Shown here in pieces: positions 1 to 8,546 of a stretch of DNA of 64,000 nucleotides; the first letter of the stretch is position 1; every line of letters begins with the position of its first letter. Source of the stretch: Paenibacillus sp. GM2 (GTDB lineage: Bacteria > Bacillota > Bacilli > Paenibacillales > Paenibacillaceae); assembly GCF_900069005.2 (NCBI RefSeq), contig NZ_LN831278.1, positions 615,092 to 679,091 of the forward strand. Direction: 5' to 3'. A model generated the notes under the pieces. That model saw only the letters and a program-made list of their open reading frames with translations. It ran no database searches and was not told the DNA's origin. The translations under genes and the position numbers were made by a program.

Positions 1-283
1 TCCCGGATACCTGGAAATGAAGCCAATGATGAACCGTCTCTTCCTGGCAGCCTGAGAAACCGAAATGGTAGCAATCCGGGCGAAGGATGAGGGCGTGGCC
101 TGCGGAGACTTCGTAATTTTGCTTCTCTTCGCCCACGTAGAGGCAGCCTTGGGAGACGACAAGCAGATCAAATACGCCGATATTTTTGCGGCTGAGGTGT
201 TTGCCGCCATATGACATATGCGTCGATCCGCTAATAATATATTGCGGCAGCGGGGGAGCGGTTATTTCGATAATTTGAGACAT
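1..283 (-). CDS. AraC-family transcriptional regulator, N-terminal part (cut by window edge)
   Basis: The minus strand opens with ATG at 283 behind a GGAGGTGG ribosome site and stays open to the window edge, giving 94 residues. The visible part is an AraC-type cupin arm: a beta-rich stretch with the run LRPDCYHFG followed by a tryptophan/histidine-rich segment (HHWLHF), as in ligand-binding domains of AraC sugar-responsive regulators. The DNA-binding helix-turn-helix half would lie outside the window. It is divergent from the MATE exporter at 447. The effector cannot be told from the fragment; a cupin-only protein is the alternative. Confidence 0.7.
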   Translation of the reverse strand, partial: MSQIIEITAPPLPQYIISGSTHMSYGGKHLSRKNIGVFDLLVVSQGCLYVGEEKQNYEVSAGHALILRPDCYHFGFSGCQEETVHHWLHFQVSG

Positions 284-348
284 ATATCCACCTCCAGGAG
301 CGCTAAATATAGGTTTGAATTATGAAAGATTGAGTTGATTATTTGATA

Positions 349-375
349 CATTATTTCTAATAATGCATCTATAAT
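349..375 (+). promoter_or_regulatory. Promoter -10 with overlapping palindrome upstream of the MATE exporter
   Basis: A consensus -10 hexamer TATAAT lies at 370-375. Just upstream, 349-365, is a perfect inverted repeat CATTATT-tct-AATAATG that would overlap the -35/spacer zone, as expected for a repressor or MarR-type operator. The -35 box itself is weak. The pairing with the exporter at 447 is by position only. Confidence 0.45.
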
Positions 376-446
376 GTGATTCATGTCAATAAGTTTAATA
401 AGAGCAGGAGCGTAGCATCGTCTCCGTTCTTCAGGAGGTTGTAATA

Positions 447-1847
447 ATGAAGAAATCCAAGACCAACGAGAGCAATAAATTTAACCTCTGGCTGCTCGCT
501 TGGCCTATATTTATTGAACAATTCCTGCAATTTTTGCTCGGCTCCGTCGATACCCTGATGGTGAGCCGGATATCTGATAATGCGGTAGCCGTTGTCGGTT
601 TCTCCAATCAGCTATTTAATGCGCTTACGACGTTGTTTGCAACGGTAGCCAGCGGGGCGGGGATTGTGATTGCTCAGAAGATTGGCTCCCGCCTGCAGGA
701 GGATGCCCGAACGGTCGGGATTATCTCTTTTAAAGTAACCATCGCGATCGGGCTGGCGTTAAGCGTATTGTTAATTGCTTTTTCACGTCCGATTGCCAAA
801 ATGCTGCAGCTTCCGGATGAACTGCTGCCCTTGGCGGATACCTACATCCCTATCGTTGGCGGGGGCATGATTCTTATCGCTGCTATTGCCGTATTGGGTA
901 CGGCGATCCGCAATACGGGAAATACGAAAGGACCGATGATCATCGCCGTCGGCATGAATGTGATTCATATTGTGATGAATTACGGCTTTATTTTTGGCGC
1001 ATATGGCTTCCCGCAATTGGGGCTTACCGGGGTTGCAATCTCGACGGTGACCAGCCGCCTGATCGCTACGGTCGTCCTGTTCGTCATCTTTCTAGGCTCG
1101 TTCGAGCGCAAGATTAAATTCAGCGATTTCCGCCTCTTTGACCGCAGGTTGTTCAAGGAAGTGCTGCAGATCGGCTGGCCGCTCGGCATCAATTCAGCGA
1201 ATTGGGTATTTTCGCAATTGGCGATCTTCTCCTTCCTGGCAATGCTCGGCTCGACGGAGCTGGCGGCCAGAACCTATATGAATACGCTGGAATCGTTCTG
1301 CTTCCTGCTTGGTTTCTCTCTCGCACTGGCTGCACAGATTCAGATCGCTCATTTGTATGGGGCCGGGAAGACGGGAGAAGCCTACCGGGCTGCCTATAAA
1401 GTGCTGGCCGTTGGGTTGCCGCTGGTGGCAGTGAATGCATTCATTCTCGTCGTCTTCGGCAGGCATGTGCTTGGTTTGTTCACACAGGATACCGATATAT
1501 TGGCGCTTTGTGCCGTATTGCTGTGGATGAACCTTATGCTTCAGCCGGGGAAAATGGTCAATATGGCGCTCGGCAACTCGCTTAACGCCGTAGGGGATAC
1601 GCGTTATACGATGAAGATCTCCCTGATCTTCATGTGGGTGGTAGCGACGGGCTGCTCCTACCTGCTGGGGGTATCGTTAGGCTGGGGGATCATCGCTATC
1701 TATTCATGCATGATTGCGGATGAGTATATCCGCGGGGTATTCTCCTACTTCCGCTGGAGAGGGCGTAAATATTTGCGCAAGAAAGAAGAAGAGATACAAA
1801 GAGAACAGGGGGAGCAATGCGCGGCCGAGGTCCGCTTGGCGCTGTAA
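447..1847 (+). CDS. MATE family efflux transporter
   Basis: This 466-residue integral membrane protein belongs to the multidrug and toxic compound extrusion family (MatE), which exports cationic drugs or metabolites using a Na+ or H+ gradient. About twelve hydrophobic segments run from residue 15 to 430, in the two six-helix halves typical of the family. Family-like features are the N-terminal run PIFIEQFLQFLLGSVDTLMVSR and the GNT/GDT turns after helices 4 and 10 (IRNTGNTKGP, LNAVGDTRY). The start has AGGAGGTTG 8 bases upstream. The tail after residue 435 is charged. Transcribed alone, divergent from an AraC-type regulator. Substrate unknown. Confidence 0.92.
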   Translation: MKKSKTNESNKFNLWLLAWPIFIEQFLQFLLGSVDTLMVSRISDNAVAVVGFSNQLFNALTTLFATVASGAGIVIAQKIGSRLQEDARTVGIISFKVTIAIGLALSVLLIAFSRPIAKMLQLPDELLPLADTYIPIVGGGMILIAAIAVLGTAIRNTGNTKGPMIIAVGMNVIHIVMNYGFIFGAYGFPQLGLTGVAISTVTSRLIATVVLFVIFLGSFERKIKFSDFRLFDRRLFKEVLQIGWPLGINSANWVFSQLAIFSFLAMLGSTELAARTYMNTLESFCFLLGFSLALAAQIQIAHLYGAGKTGEAYRAAYKVLAVGLPLVAVNAFILVVFGRHVLGLFTQDTDILALCAVLLWMNLMLQPGKMVNMALGNSLNAVGDTRYTMKISLIFMWVVATGCSYLLGVSLGWGIIAIYSCMIADEYIRGVFSYFRWRGRKYLRKKEEEIQREQGEQCAAEVRLAL

Positions 1848-2029
1848 TTGTCCTGGAACCTGAAATTTCGCCAACATAGCGATTTGAGCGAGCGGGTAAA
1901 CCCCTGCGATAATCGAACTGTTGAAAAGGGCAATAGTGTGGTAAACTCCTAGGATAATCAGACTGTTGAAAAAGGGCAAGAAAGTCTTACGAAACTCTGG
2001 TGAAACTTTTGTGGGGACTCCCGTGGGGA

Positions 2030-2073
2030 CTCTACTAGAACTCTAGTAGAGCTCTAGTAGAACTCTAGTAGAA
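2030..2073. repeat. Four tandem 11-bp repeats (CTCTAGTAGAA)
   Basis: Four head-to-tail 11-bp units at 2030, 2041, 2052 and 2063 differ by single bases (CTCTACTAGAA, CTCTAGTAGAG, CTCTAGTAGAA twice). They sit inside the larger repeat field and are absent from its second module, where only one degenerate relative (ctctaatagaac) is visible, so copy number changes within the module. Confidence 0.8.
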
Positions 2074-2328
2074 CTCATGTGGGAACTCCTGCAAACTCCC
2101 GCAAACTCTAACGAAACACCGTATCGCTATTTACACAAAAATAAGGGGTATGGAAATCTAACGAAACACCATAACGCTATTTGGGTAAAAACCCGCTATT
2201 TAGCCCCTTATTTGCTACAATAGCGATCCCCAGTTTCGTTAGAATTGTGAATCGCCCTTTTTGGCGTAAATAGCGATCCCCAGTTTCGTTAGATTTCTGA
2301 TTCGCTCACTTTGCCGCAACTATAGGAA

Positions 2329-2360
2329 CCCTGTCTTTTAGACGAGGGTTTCTTTTTTTA
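2329..2360 (+). terminator. Rho-independent terminator-like hairpin
   Basis: GGAACCCT and AGGGTTTC form a stem around a loop of about 12 bases and are followed by a T-rich run (tttttttata). It lies between the two modules of the repeat field and could end the MATE exporter transcript, although it is nearly 500 bases from that stop codon. Confidence 0.5.
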
Positions 2361-3009
2361 TATAGTGTACAGTTCCTATACTTCTTCGTGAAAAGATACA
2401 ATAGTGCTGGGATTTTGGCAACATAACAATTTGGGCGAGCGGGTAAGCTCCTGCGATAATCGAAACTGTTGAAAAAAGCGATAATCGGACTATTGGAAAA
2501 GGGCGAGGAAGTCTTACGAAACTCTGGTCAAACTTTTTGCGGGGACTCCCGAGGGAACTCTAATAGAACTCACTGTGGAACTCCCGCAAACTCCCGCAAA
2601 CTCTAACGAAACACCATATCGTTATTTACACAAAAATGAGGGGTATCGAACTCTAACGAAACACCATAACGCTATTTGGGTAAAAACCCGCTATTTAGCC
2701 CCTTATTTGCTACAATAGCGATGCCCAGTTTCGTTAGAATTGTGAATCGCCCTTTTTGGTGTAAATAGCGATGCCCAGTTTCGTTAGAATTGTGGATCGC
2801 CCTTTTTGGTGTAAATAGCGATGCCCAGTTTCGTTAGAGTTTGGAATCGCCTTTTGGCGTAAATAACGATCATCAGTTTCTTTACAATGTGGGGATCGGA
2901 TAGTAAGCATATTTGTGTTTTGAAACGCAACTTGGCGGGTATAGTTCGGTCGTGGGGAGTAAAGGGTAAATGAGTTTGGATGAATATGAATGTTTGTGAA
3001 AGAAAATGA

Positions 3010-3037
3010 TTGATTTATGAGCGCTATGTGCTATGAT
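3010..3037 (+). promoter_or_regulatory. Promoter of the fructose operon
   Basis: TTGATT at 3010-3015 and TATGAT at 3032-3037 are separated by 16 bases and resemble a sigma-A promoter. The -10 box covers the upstream ATG at 3033, so that codon would not be in the mRNA. This supports the downstream start at 3060 for fruR. Confidence 0.6.
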
Positions 3038-3059
3038 AAGAACAGATGGAGGGATGGCT

Positions 3060-3815
3060 ATGTTGACAGAAGAGCGATACAACCTAATATTAGAGCGCTT
3101 GCAAAGTCAAGGTGTTGTTAAGCTGCAGGAGCTTATTGAAGCTATCGGAGCTTCGGAATCGACGATCCGTCGGGATTTGGTCGATCTGGAGAGCCGCCAT
3201 CTGCTGAAGCGAATTCACGGCGGAGCCAGCTTGCTGAATCAGAGGAGTCAGGAGCCGGGGATGGATGAGAAAACATCCAAAAACATTCAAGAAAAGGATG
3301 CTATCGCTCGCCTTGCCGCTCGCGAAATTCGGGATAATGAATGTATTTATTTAGATGCGGGAACTACTACTCTAGCGATGATCTCATATATTGAAGCGGA
3401 GAATGTGACGGTTGTGACTAACGGACTGTCCCATGTCGAAGCTCTGGTTAACCAACGAATCCGCAGTTATTTGCTTGGCGGAATGATGAAGATTCATACC
3501 AAGGCTGTCATCGGTAGCATTGCCTTGCAGAACATGGATAATTTCCGATTCGACCGATGCTTCCTTGGGACGAACGGAGTTGATCTGGAGCTGGGATATA
3601 CCACCCCGGACCCTGAGGAAGCGCTTATCAAGCGGCGGGCTCATCAGTTATCGGGTCAAACCTATGTTCTAGCGGATTCCAGTAAGATCGGCGAGGTCAC
3701 TTTCGCCAAGCTGCTGGATCTGAACGAGGCGATCCTGATTACAGATAGCGTACCTCCCCATCTGCGGAAGGGCATCGCACATAAAACAAAAATAATCGAG
3801 GGATCAGCATCATGA
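3060..3815 (+). CDS. fruR: DeoR-family repressor of the fructose operon (FruR)
   Basis: This 251-residue regulator has an N-terminal DeoR winged helix (MLTEERYNLILERLQ, then the recognition helix region ASESTIRRDLVDL at about 30-42) and a C-terminal sugar-phosphate sensor of the DeoR/RpiA-like fold (LDAGTTTLAMISYI, VVTNGLSHVEAL, LADSSKIGEV). Such proteins repress fru genes until fructose-1-phosphate binds. ATG at 3060 is chosen because GGAGGG lies 6 bases before it and the promoter -10 overlaps the longer alternative. It is the first gene of fruR-fruK-fruA and overlaps fruK by 4 bases, so autoregulation is likely. Confidence 0.9.
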   Translation: MLTEERYNLILERLQSQGVVKLQELIEAIGASESTIRRDLVDLESRHLLKRIHGGASLLNQRSQEPGMDEKTSKNIQEKDAIARLAAREIRDNECIYLDAGTTTLAMISYIEAENVTVVTNGLSHVEALVNQRIRSYLLGGMMKIHTKAVIGSIALQNMDNFRFDRCFLGTNGVDLELGYTTPDPEEALIKRRAHQLSGQTYVLADSSKIGEVTFAKLLDLNEAILITDSVPPHLRKGIAHKTKIIEGSAS

Positions 3816-4723
3816 TATATACAATAACGCTTAACCCGTCTGTGGACTACATCGTAGAGGTTGACGAGCTTAACATAGGCGGCCTTAGCCGGATGAAGCG
3901 GGATTTGAAGCTTCCGGGGGGAAAGGGAATTAACGTGTCACGCGTATTGAACCAGCTTGGTGCCGAGAACACGGCGCTTGGCTTCCTTGGAGGATTCACT
4001 GGCCGGTACGTGAACGATAGATTGCAGGAAGAGCGCATGTCGACCGACTTTGTAACAATAGCAAGCGATACGCGGATTAATATCAAGCTGAAGCATGGCG
4101 AAGAGACGGAGATTAACGGCCTCGGGCCGGACATTAGCGAAGCGGAGGCGGAGCAGCTGCTACAGAAGTTATCCGCCTTGCAAAAGGATGACATCGTGAT
4201 CCTGTCGGGCAGCGTTCCGCCATCGCTCGGTGAGGATTTTTACGAACGCTTGATTCGGGTTAGCAAGCAAAGAGATGCCGAGTTTGTAATCGATACGACT
4301 GGTGAAGCGCTGCTCCAGTCACTCAAGCATCATCCACTGCTCGTCAAGCCGAATCACCATGAGCTCGCTGAGTTGTATGACACCGAGCTAAATTCCGTGG
4401 AGGATATCGTCGTGTATGGACGCAAGCTGCTGGAGGATGGAGCGAGAAATGTCCTCGTCTCTATGGCGGCTGAAGGGGCTCTGCTAATCACCGAGTCCGC
4501 TGTGTATCATGCGGTGGTGCCGAAGGGGCAAGTCAAGAACTCGGTGGGAGCCGGTGATTCGATGATTGCGGGTTTCGTAGGTACGCTGGTGCAAACCGGC
4601 GATTCGCTCGCAGCATTCCGCACCGGGGTCGCTGCAGGCAGCGCTACGGCATTTGCGGATGATCTTGCCACCAGAGATCAAATCAATCAACTGCTGCCGC
4701 AGGTCGTTATTAATAACCGATAG
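3812..4723 (+). CDS. fruK: 1-phosphofructokinase
   Basis: A 303-residue PfkB-family (ribokinase fold) kinase that phosphorylates fructose-1-phosphate to fructose-1,6-bisphosphate in the cytoplasm. Visible family motifs are the N-terminal TLNPSVDYIVEV, the substrate motif PGGKGINVSRVL at about residues 35-46, and the C-terminal signature NSVGAGDSMIAGF near residue 250 carrying the catalytic Asp and anion hole. Length is typical. It overlaps fruR by four bases (ATGA), which suggests translational coupling, and precedes the fructose PTS, so the operon order identifies it as FruK rather than tagatose-6-phosphate kinase. Confidence 0.95.
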   Translation: MIYTITLNPSVDYIVEVDELNIGGLSRMKRDLKLPGGKGINVSRVLNQLGAENTALGFLGGFTGRYVNDRLQEERMSTDFVTIASDTRINIKLKHGEETEINGLGPDISEAEAEQLLQKLSALQKDDIVILSGSVPPSLGEDFYERLIRVSKQRDAEFVIDTTGEALLQSLKHHPLLVKPNHHELAELYDTELNSVEDIVVYGRKLLEDGARNVLVSMAAEGALLITESAVYHAVVPKGQVKNSVGAGDSMIAGFVGTLVQTGDSLAAFRTGVAAGSATAFADDLATRDQINQLLPQVVINNR

Positions 4724-4767
4724 ATTCAGGCTGGTTGGGTAAACGAATAACTAAAGGGGTGTTAACC

Positions 4768-6711
4768 ATGAAAATAACCGATTTGTTGATCAAAGAGACG
4801 ATGATCATGGATTTACAGGCGCAGACGAAGGATGCGGCAATCGATGAGCTGATCGCAAGCCTGTATAAGCATAATCGAATCTCCGACCCAGTGCTGTTCA
4901 AGGAAAAGATTCTGAAACGTGAAGCAGAAGCGAGTACGGGGATCGGTGGGGGAATTGCCATGCCCCATGCGAAGACAAATGTGGTTAACGAAGCGACTGT
5001 TGTATTTGCCAAAAGCTCCAAAGGAGTGGAATTCGATTCTATCGATGGAGAGCCAGCCACAATCTTCTTTATGATTGCCGTTCCGGAAGGGGCGGGCAAT
5101 ATGCATCTTCGCACGCTGGCTACGCTGTCTAAGCTGTTAATTGATAGCGAATTCATCGACCAATTAATGAACACGAGAACACCTGATGAAGTGACGGCAT
5201 TGTTTGACACCAAGCAGGCTGAGGGCGACGAAGAGGCGCAAAGCAGAAGCAAGGAAGCCGGGCATAGCGAGGGTCGGGAGAAGACCCATCCGGTGGCGCA
5301 GGAGACCTCTTCCGAAACAGCGGAATCTGAAGCTTTGGTTGTAGCTGTAACCGCTTGCCCAACGGGGATCGCCCACACGTATATGGCTGAGGATGCTCTA
5401 ATAAAGATGGCCAAGGAGATGGGCGTAACTATCCGGGTGGAGACGAACGGCTCGGAAGGAGCCAAAAATGTATTAACTCCGGATGAAATCCGCCGGGCCA
5501 GCGGGGTAATTGTCGCTGCGGATAAAAACGTCGAGATGGCCAGATTTGATGGGAAACCCGTGCTCATAAGACCCGTTAGCGACGGTATCCGCAAACCTAA
5601 GGAGCTGATTCAAAAAGCGCTCCAGGGCGATGCACCGATCTACCATGGCGGCAATAAAGCCGCTGAGGAACCAGAGCGGGAAGAAAAGAAAAGCGTTGGC
5701 AGCAAAATTTACAAGGACTTAATGAACGGTATTTCGCATATGCTGCCGTTTGTCGTAGGCGGCGGGATACTAATCGCTATCTCCTTCCTGTTCGAACAGG
5801 TGGGCGGACCGGATCATCCACTGTACAAGTTGCTAATGACGATCGGGGGAGATGGGGCCTTCCACTTCCTGATTCCGATTCTGGCCGGATTTATCGCCAT
5901 GAGCATCGGGGATCGTCCAGCGCTCATGCCAGGGATGGTTGGCGGCTTGATGGCGGTCAATTCGAACGCAGGTTTCCTTGGTGGTCTGGCCGCTGGTTTC
6001 ATGGCCGGTTATATCGTGATTGGGCTGCGCAAGCTGTTCGCCGGATTACCGAAATCGCTGGAAGGGCTTAAGCCAATTTTGCTCTATCCGGTATTTGGGC
6101 TGCTGATCGCTGGCTCAATTATGTACTTTATCTTCGATCCTGTCTTCAGCTCGATTAATACATGGCTGGTATCCGGATTAAATAATCTGGGGACGGCCAA
6201 CGCGGTTCTGCTGGGGCTTGTACTCGGCGGGATGATGGCGATAGATATGGGCGGTCCATTCAACAAAGCTGCATATACCTTTGCTATCGGGGTATTCGCA
6301 TCCAGCGGCAACACAAACGGACTGATGATGGCGGCTGTCATGGCCGGAGGGATGGTTCCTCCGCTGGCGATTGCGCTGGCCAGCACCTTCTTCAAGAACA
6401 AATTCACAGAAGACGAACGGAAGTCTGGCTTGACCAACTATGTGCTGGGGCTGTCCTTTATTACCGAGGGAGCGATTCCGTTCGCGGCAGCTGATCCGCT
6501 TCGTGTCCTGACTTCCTGTATCCTCGGTTCAGCGGTGGCCGGCGGGCTTACCCAGCTATGGAAGATTAATATCCCGGCTCCACACGGCGGAATCTTCGTT
6601 GCTGCACTGGCCAATCATGCGCTGTTGTTCCTGCTTGCAGTAGCGATTGGTTCGGTGATCTCAGCCCTGGTGCTCGGTATTTGGAAGAAGCCAATGGCGG
6701 ATAGAGCTTAA
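4768..6711 (+). CDS. fruA: Fructose-specific PTS transporter, EIIABC
   Basis: This 647-residue membrane permease imports fructose with phosphorylation to fructose-1-phosphate. Domains in order: EIIA (about 1-150) with phospho-acceptor His67 in GGGIAMPHAK; a charged linker (150-185); EIIB (about 188-290) with Cys197 in VTACPTGIAHTYMAE; EIIC (about 315-640) with eight to ten hydrophobic helices. The fusion order A-B-C matches Firmicute FruA. The start at 4768 follows AAAGGGGTG; the frame extends 11 codons further up but without a ribosome site. Forty-four bases separate it from fruK. It is the last gene of the operon. Confidence 0.95.
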   Translation: MKITDLLIKETMIMDLQAQTKDAAIDELIASLYKHNRISDPVLFKEKILKREAEASTGIGGGIAMPHAKTNVVNEATVVFAKSSKGVEFDSIDGEPATIFFMIAVPEGAGNMHLRTLATLSKLLIDSEFIDQLMNTRTPDEVTALFDTKQAEGDEEAQSRSKEAGHSEGREKTHPVAQETSSETAESEALVVAVTACPTGIAHTYMAEDALIKMAKEMGVTIRVETNGSEGAKNVLTPDEIRRASGVIVAADKNVEMARFDGKPVLIRPVSDGIRKPKELIQKALQGDAPIYHGGNKAAEEPEREEKKSVGSKIYKDLMNGISHMLPFVVGGGILIAISFLFEQVGGPDHPLYKLLMTIGGDGAFHFLIPILAGFIAMSIGDRPALMPGMVGGLMAVNSNAGFLGGLAAGFMAGYIVIGLRKLFAGLPKSLEGLKPILLYPVFGLLIAGSIMYFIFDPVFSSINTWLVSGLNNLGTANAVLLGLVLGGMMAIDMGGPFNKAAYTFAIGVFASSGNTNGLMMAAVMAGGMVPPLAIALASTFFKNKFTEDERKSGLTNYVLGLSFITEGAIPFAAADPLRVLTSCILGSAVAGGLTQLWKINIPAPHGGIFVAALANHALLFLLAVAIGSVISALVLGIWKKPMADRA

Positions 6712-6740
6712 GCTTAATTAGACAGATAGGTATGGATTCA

Positions 6741-6792
6741 TTGGAGAGCCGTTCGCGCAGCAGCGTCATTTGCTAGCGCGGGCGGCTCTTGT
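6741..6792 (+). terminator. Hairpin after fruA
   Basis: AGAGCCG and CGGCTCT form a stem around an inner GCGC/GCGC pair. The T-tract after it is poor (ttgtgcat), so it may be a weak terminator or an mRNA-stabilising end structure for the fru operon. Confidence 0.4.
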
Positions 6793-6868
6793 GCATAATG
6801 AGGTCGATCCGGATGAAAGGATTATGTTACATTGAACAGAGCGCTACTAAATAAGGAGAAGATGGATT

Positions 6869-7417
6869 ATGAAATTGATGTTTATTTCCGACATTCATGG
6901 ATCAGCGTACTGGCTGAACAAGGCAATCGAGAAAGTGAAGGAGGAGAGGCCTGACCAGATCGTTATGCTCGGCGATTTTATGTATCATGGGCCTAGAAAT
7001 CCGCTGCCTGAAGGATATAACCCAGCACAGGTCGCAGAGACGCTGAATCAGTACAAGCGGCATATCGTGGCTGTGCGCGGGAACTGCGATTCGGAAGTGG
7101 ATCAAATGCTGCTCGAATTCCCGATGATGGCGGATTATACGGTAATCCTTCATGAGGGACGTCGCATATATGTAACGCATGGGCACGGCTTCAGTATAGA
7201 GCAATTGCCGCCGCTATTGGAGAACGATATTTTCATTCAGGGTCATACTCACGTACCTGTAGCTGATATGAAAGACGGCATATTTGTGCTTAATCCCGGA
7301 TCGATTGCACTTCCCAAAGAGAATTATCCGAACTCCTACGGTATTATGGAAGACGGCAGCTTCCTCGTTAAGGATTTCGAGGGTGGCACGGTCAAATCGA
7401 TAACCTTTGTCTCATAG
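6869..7417 (+). CDS. YfcE-type metallophosphodiesterase
   Basis: A 182-residue calcineurin-like phosphoesterase of the YfcE/MJ0936 family, which hydrolyses phosphodiesters with two bound divalent metals. All five metal-site motifs are present in order: ISDIHG (residues 6-11), MLGDFMYHG, VRGNCDSEVD, VTHGHGF and IQGHTHVP. Length is typical for the family. ATG at 6869 has AAGGAGAAG about 7 bases upstream. It is monocistronic, between fruA and a strong terminator. The physiological substrate is unknown. Confidence 0.9.
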   Translation: MKLMFISDIHGSAYWLNKAIEKVKEERPDQIVMLGDFMYHGPRNPLPEGYNPAQVAETLNQYKRHIVAVRGNCDSEVDQMLLEFPMMADYTVILHEGRRIYVTHGHGFSIEQLPPLLENDIFIQGHTHVPVADMKDGIFVLNPGSIALPKENYPNSYGIMEDGSFLVKDFEGGTVKSITFVS

Positions 7418-7434
7418 GAGTGTATGTTACGATA

Positions 7435-7474
7435 ACAGGCCGCCTGTTTAAGCCAGGGGCCTGTTTTTTTATAT
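7435..7474 (+). terminator. Rho-independent terminator of the phosphodiesterase gene
   Basis: ACAGGCC and GGGCCTGT form a stem directly followed by a run of T residues (about 7464-7471). Confidence 0.75.
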
Positions 7475-7522
7475 TTGCAGTTATGAGCAATGGGTATTAA
7501 ACCAAGAGTACAAAAGTGTAAA

Positions 7523-8284
7523 TCAGGGATAGAGCAATGTAATATCTTGATTTTCCAGGAATGAGATCCACTCGTCGGAAGGTTTTCGATCGGTAATGAT
7601 ATAACGGATCTGCTTGAACTCAAGCATTTTGACGAAGCCGATCAAATCGAATTTACTTGAATCGATGAGCAGAATGGTCTGCCGGGCCTGCTGACTCATC
7701 GCTTGCTTCAATTCGCTCTCCGGCTCATTGGAATCGGTGATGCCGCTCATCATGGATATGCCTTTACAGCTGAACAGGGCAATATCGACATTATAATTTT
7801 GAATGGTCTGTCTGGCTACCGGTCCGATCAACGAGCTTGCCTTGGGCCGAAGTGAACCGCCGGTGGAAATAATCGTATGGCTTGTCTGATTGAACTCGTT
7901 CAGGATAATCACAGAATTTGTGATAATCGTCAGATTGTCGCGTTCAGACTCGAGGAGCTTGAGCGCTTCAAATACGGTGGAGCTTGTATCGGTCATCAGT
8001 GTATCTTCGTCGTTAATCAGTGAGAGCAGTAAGCTGGCGATGGCTCTTTTCTCCTCGATATTTCGCGTATTTCTCATCTGATAGGGCAGATCGTCCTGGA
8101 TATGATTGTTTAGAACGGCCCCGCCATAATTTCTGGTCACGACCCCTTCCTGCTCAAGCTTCTCCAGATCGCGGCGAATTGTCTCTTCGGTAACCTTGAA
8201 GCTGTCAGCCAGCTGTGAGACGAGTACTTTTTTATGTCTATGTAATTCTTGAATAATTTTTTCTTTCCGCTCAAAAGCCTTCAT
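7523..8284 (-). CDS. DeoR-family transcriptional repressor, probably of rhamnose use
   Basis: This 253-residue regulator starts with a DeoR winged helix (KAFERKEKIIQELH, recognition region VTEETIRRDLEKLEQEGVV at about 29-47) and continues with the sugar-phosphate-binding domain (MTDTSSTVFEALK, TIITNSVIILNEF, STGGSLRPKASSL, LIDSSKFDLIGF). The start has GAGAGGCGGG about 8 bases upstream. It is divergent from rhaD across 262 bases that hold three copies of an AAAAACAAAAA motif. The DeoR-type RhaR (YulB) of Bacillus subtilis controls rhamnose genes, so the same job is inferred here from position, not proven. Confidence 0.85.
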   Translation of the reverse strand: MKAFERKEKIIQELHRHKKVLVSQLADSFKVTEETIRRDLEKLEQEGVVTRNYGGAVLNNHIQDDLPYQMRNTRNIEEKRAIASLLLSLINDEDTLMTDTSSTVFEALKLLESERDNLTIITNSVIILNEFNQTSHTIISTGGSLRPKASSLIGPVARQTIQNYNVDIALFSCKGISMMSGITDSNEPESELKQAMSQQARQTILLIDSSKFDLIGFVKMLEFKQIRYIITDRKPSDEWISFLENQDITLLYP

Positions 8285-8338
8285 TTGAACCCGCCTCTCC
8301 CAGAGTGAACATAATTCTATTGTACCTAAATTTAGAAG

Positions 8339-8421
8339 AAAAACAAAAAAACAAACTACGAAAAACCAAATAAAATCTTTTTTTGTTTTTGATATTAAAG
8401 GTTAAATGTGAAAAACAAAAA
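8339..8421. promoter_or_regulatory. Three AAAAACAAAAA motifs: candidate DeoR-type operators
   Basis: The 11-mer AAAAACAAAAA occurs at 8339-8349 and 8411-8421 on the + strand and, inverted, at 8380-8390 (TTTTTGTTTTT). The spacing, 41 and 31 bases start to start, is close to whole helical turns. The cluster sits between the divergent DeoR-type regulator and rhaD, where repressor sites are expected. AT-richness of the region lowers the significance. Confidence 0.45.
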
Positions 8422-8439
8422 TAAAACTATTAAATGACG

Positions 8440-8467
8440 TTGAATTATTTTGTTTTCATGTTATCAT
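8440..8467 (+). promoter_or_regulatory. Promoter of rhaD
   Basis: TTGAAT (8440-8445) and TATCAT (8462-8467) are 16 bases apart. The -10 box abuts the first possible ATG at 8469, which therefore is unlikely to be the translation start and favours ATG 8547. Confidence 0.5.
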
Positions 8468-8546
8468 AATGTTGGAAACAAAGAAAATGGATAATTTATT
8501 GGAAAAGTCATTTATTTATATTAACAGCAAGGGTAGGGTGAAGAGC

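Larger units (their letters stand above)
1855..2900. repeat. Non-coding repeat field with a duplicated module and tandem units
   Basis: No credible gene is seen between 1848 and 3059. Two diverged copies of one module occur (about 1876-2320 and 2422-2870), each beginning with AGCGGGTAA...CTGCGATAATCG and carrying the decamers CTAACGAAAC (2107, 2158, 2603, 2653) and its complement GTTTCGTTAG (2233, 2283, 2728, 2778, 2828). In the second copy a roughly 50-bp unit beginning ATAGCGATGCCCAG is repeated in tandem three times (about 2715-2860). The inverted decamers could fold into long hairpins in RNA. The units are joined without unique spacers, so this is not a CRISPR array. No function is known to me. 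Confidence 0.75.

Noticed and set aside
1855..2900. Possible CRISPR array
   Set aside because: The repeats are adjacent or diverged, occur in both orientations, and lack unique spacers of equal length. There are no cas genes.
4710..5594. 294-codon open frame on the minus strand
   Set aside because: It lies wholly across fruA, whose domains and motifs are unmistakable. The minus-strand product is Ser/Leu-rich with no motif, a typical shadow frame.
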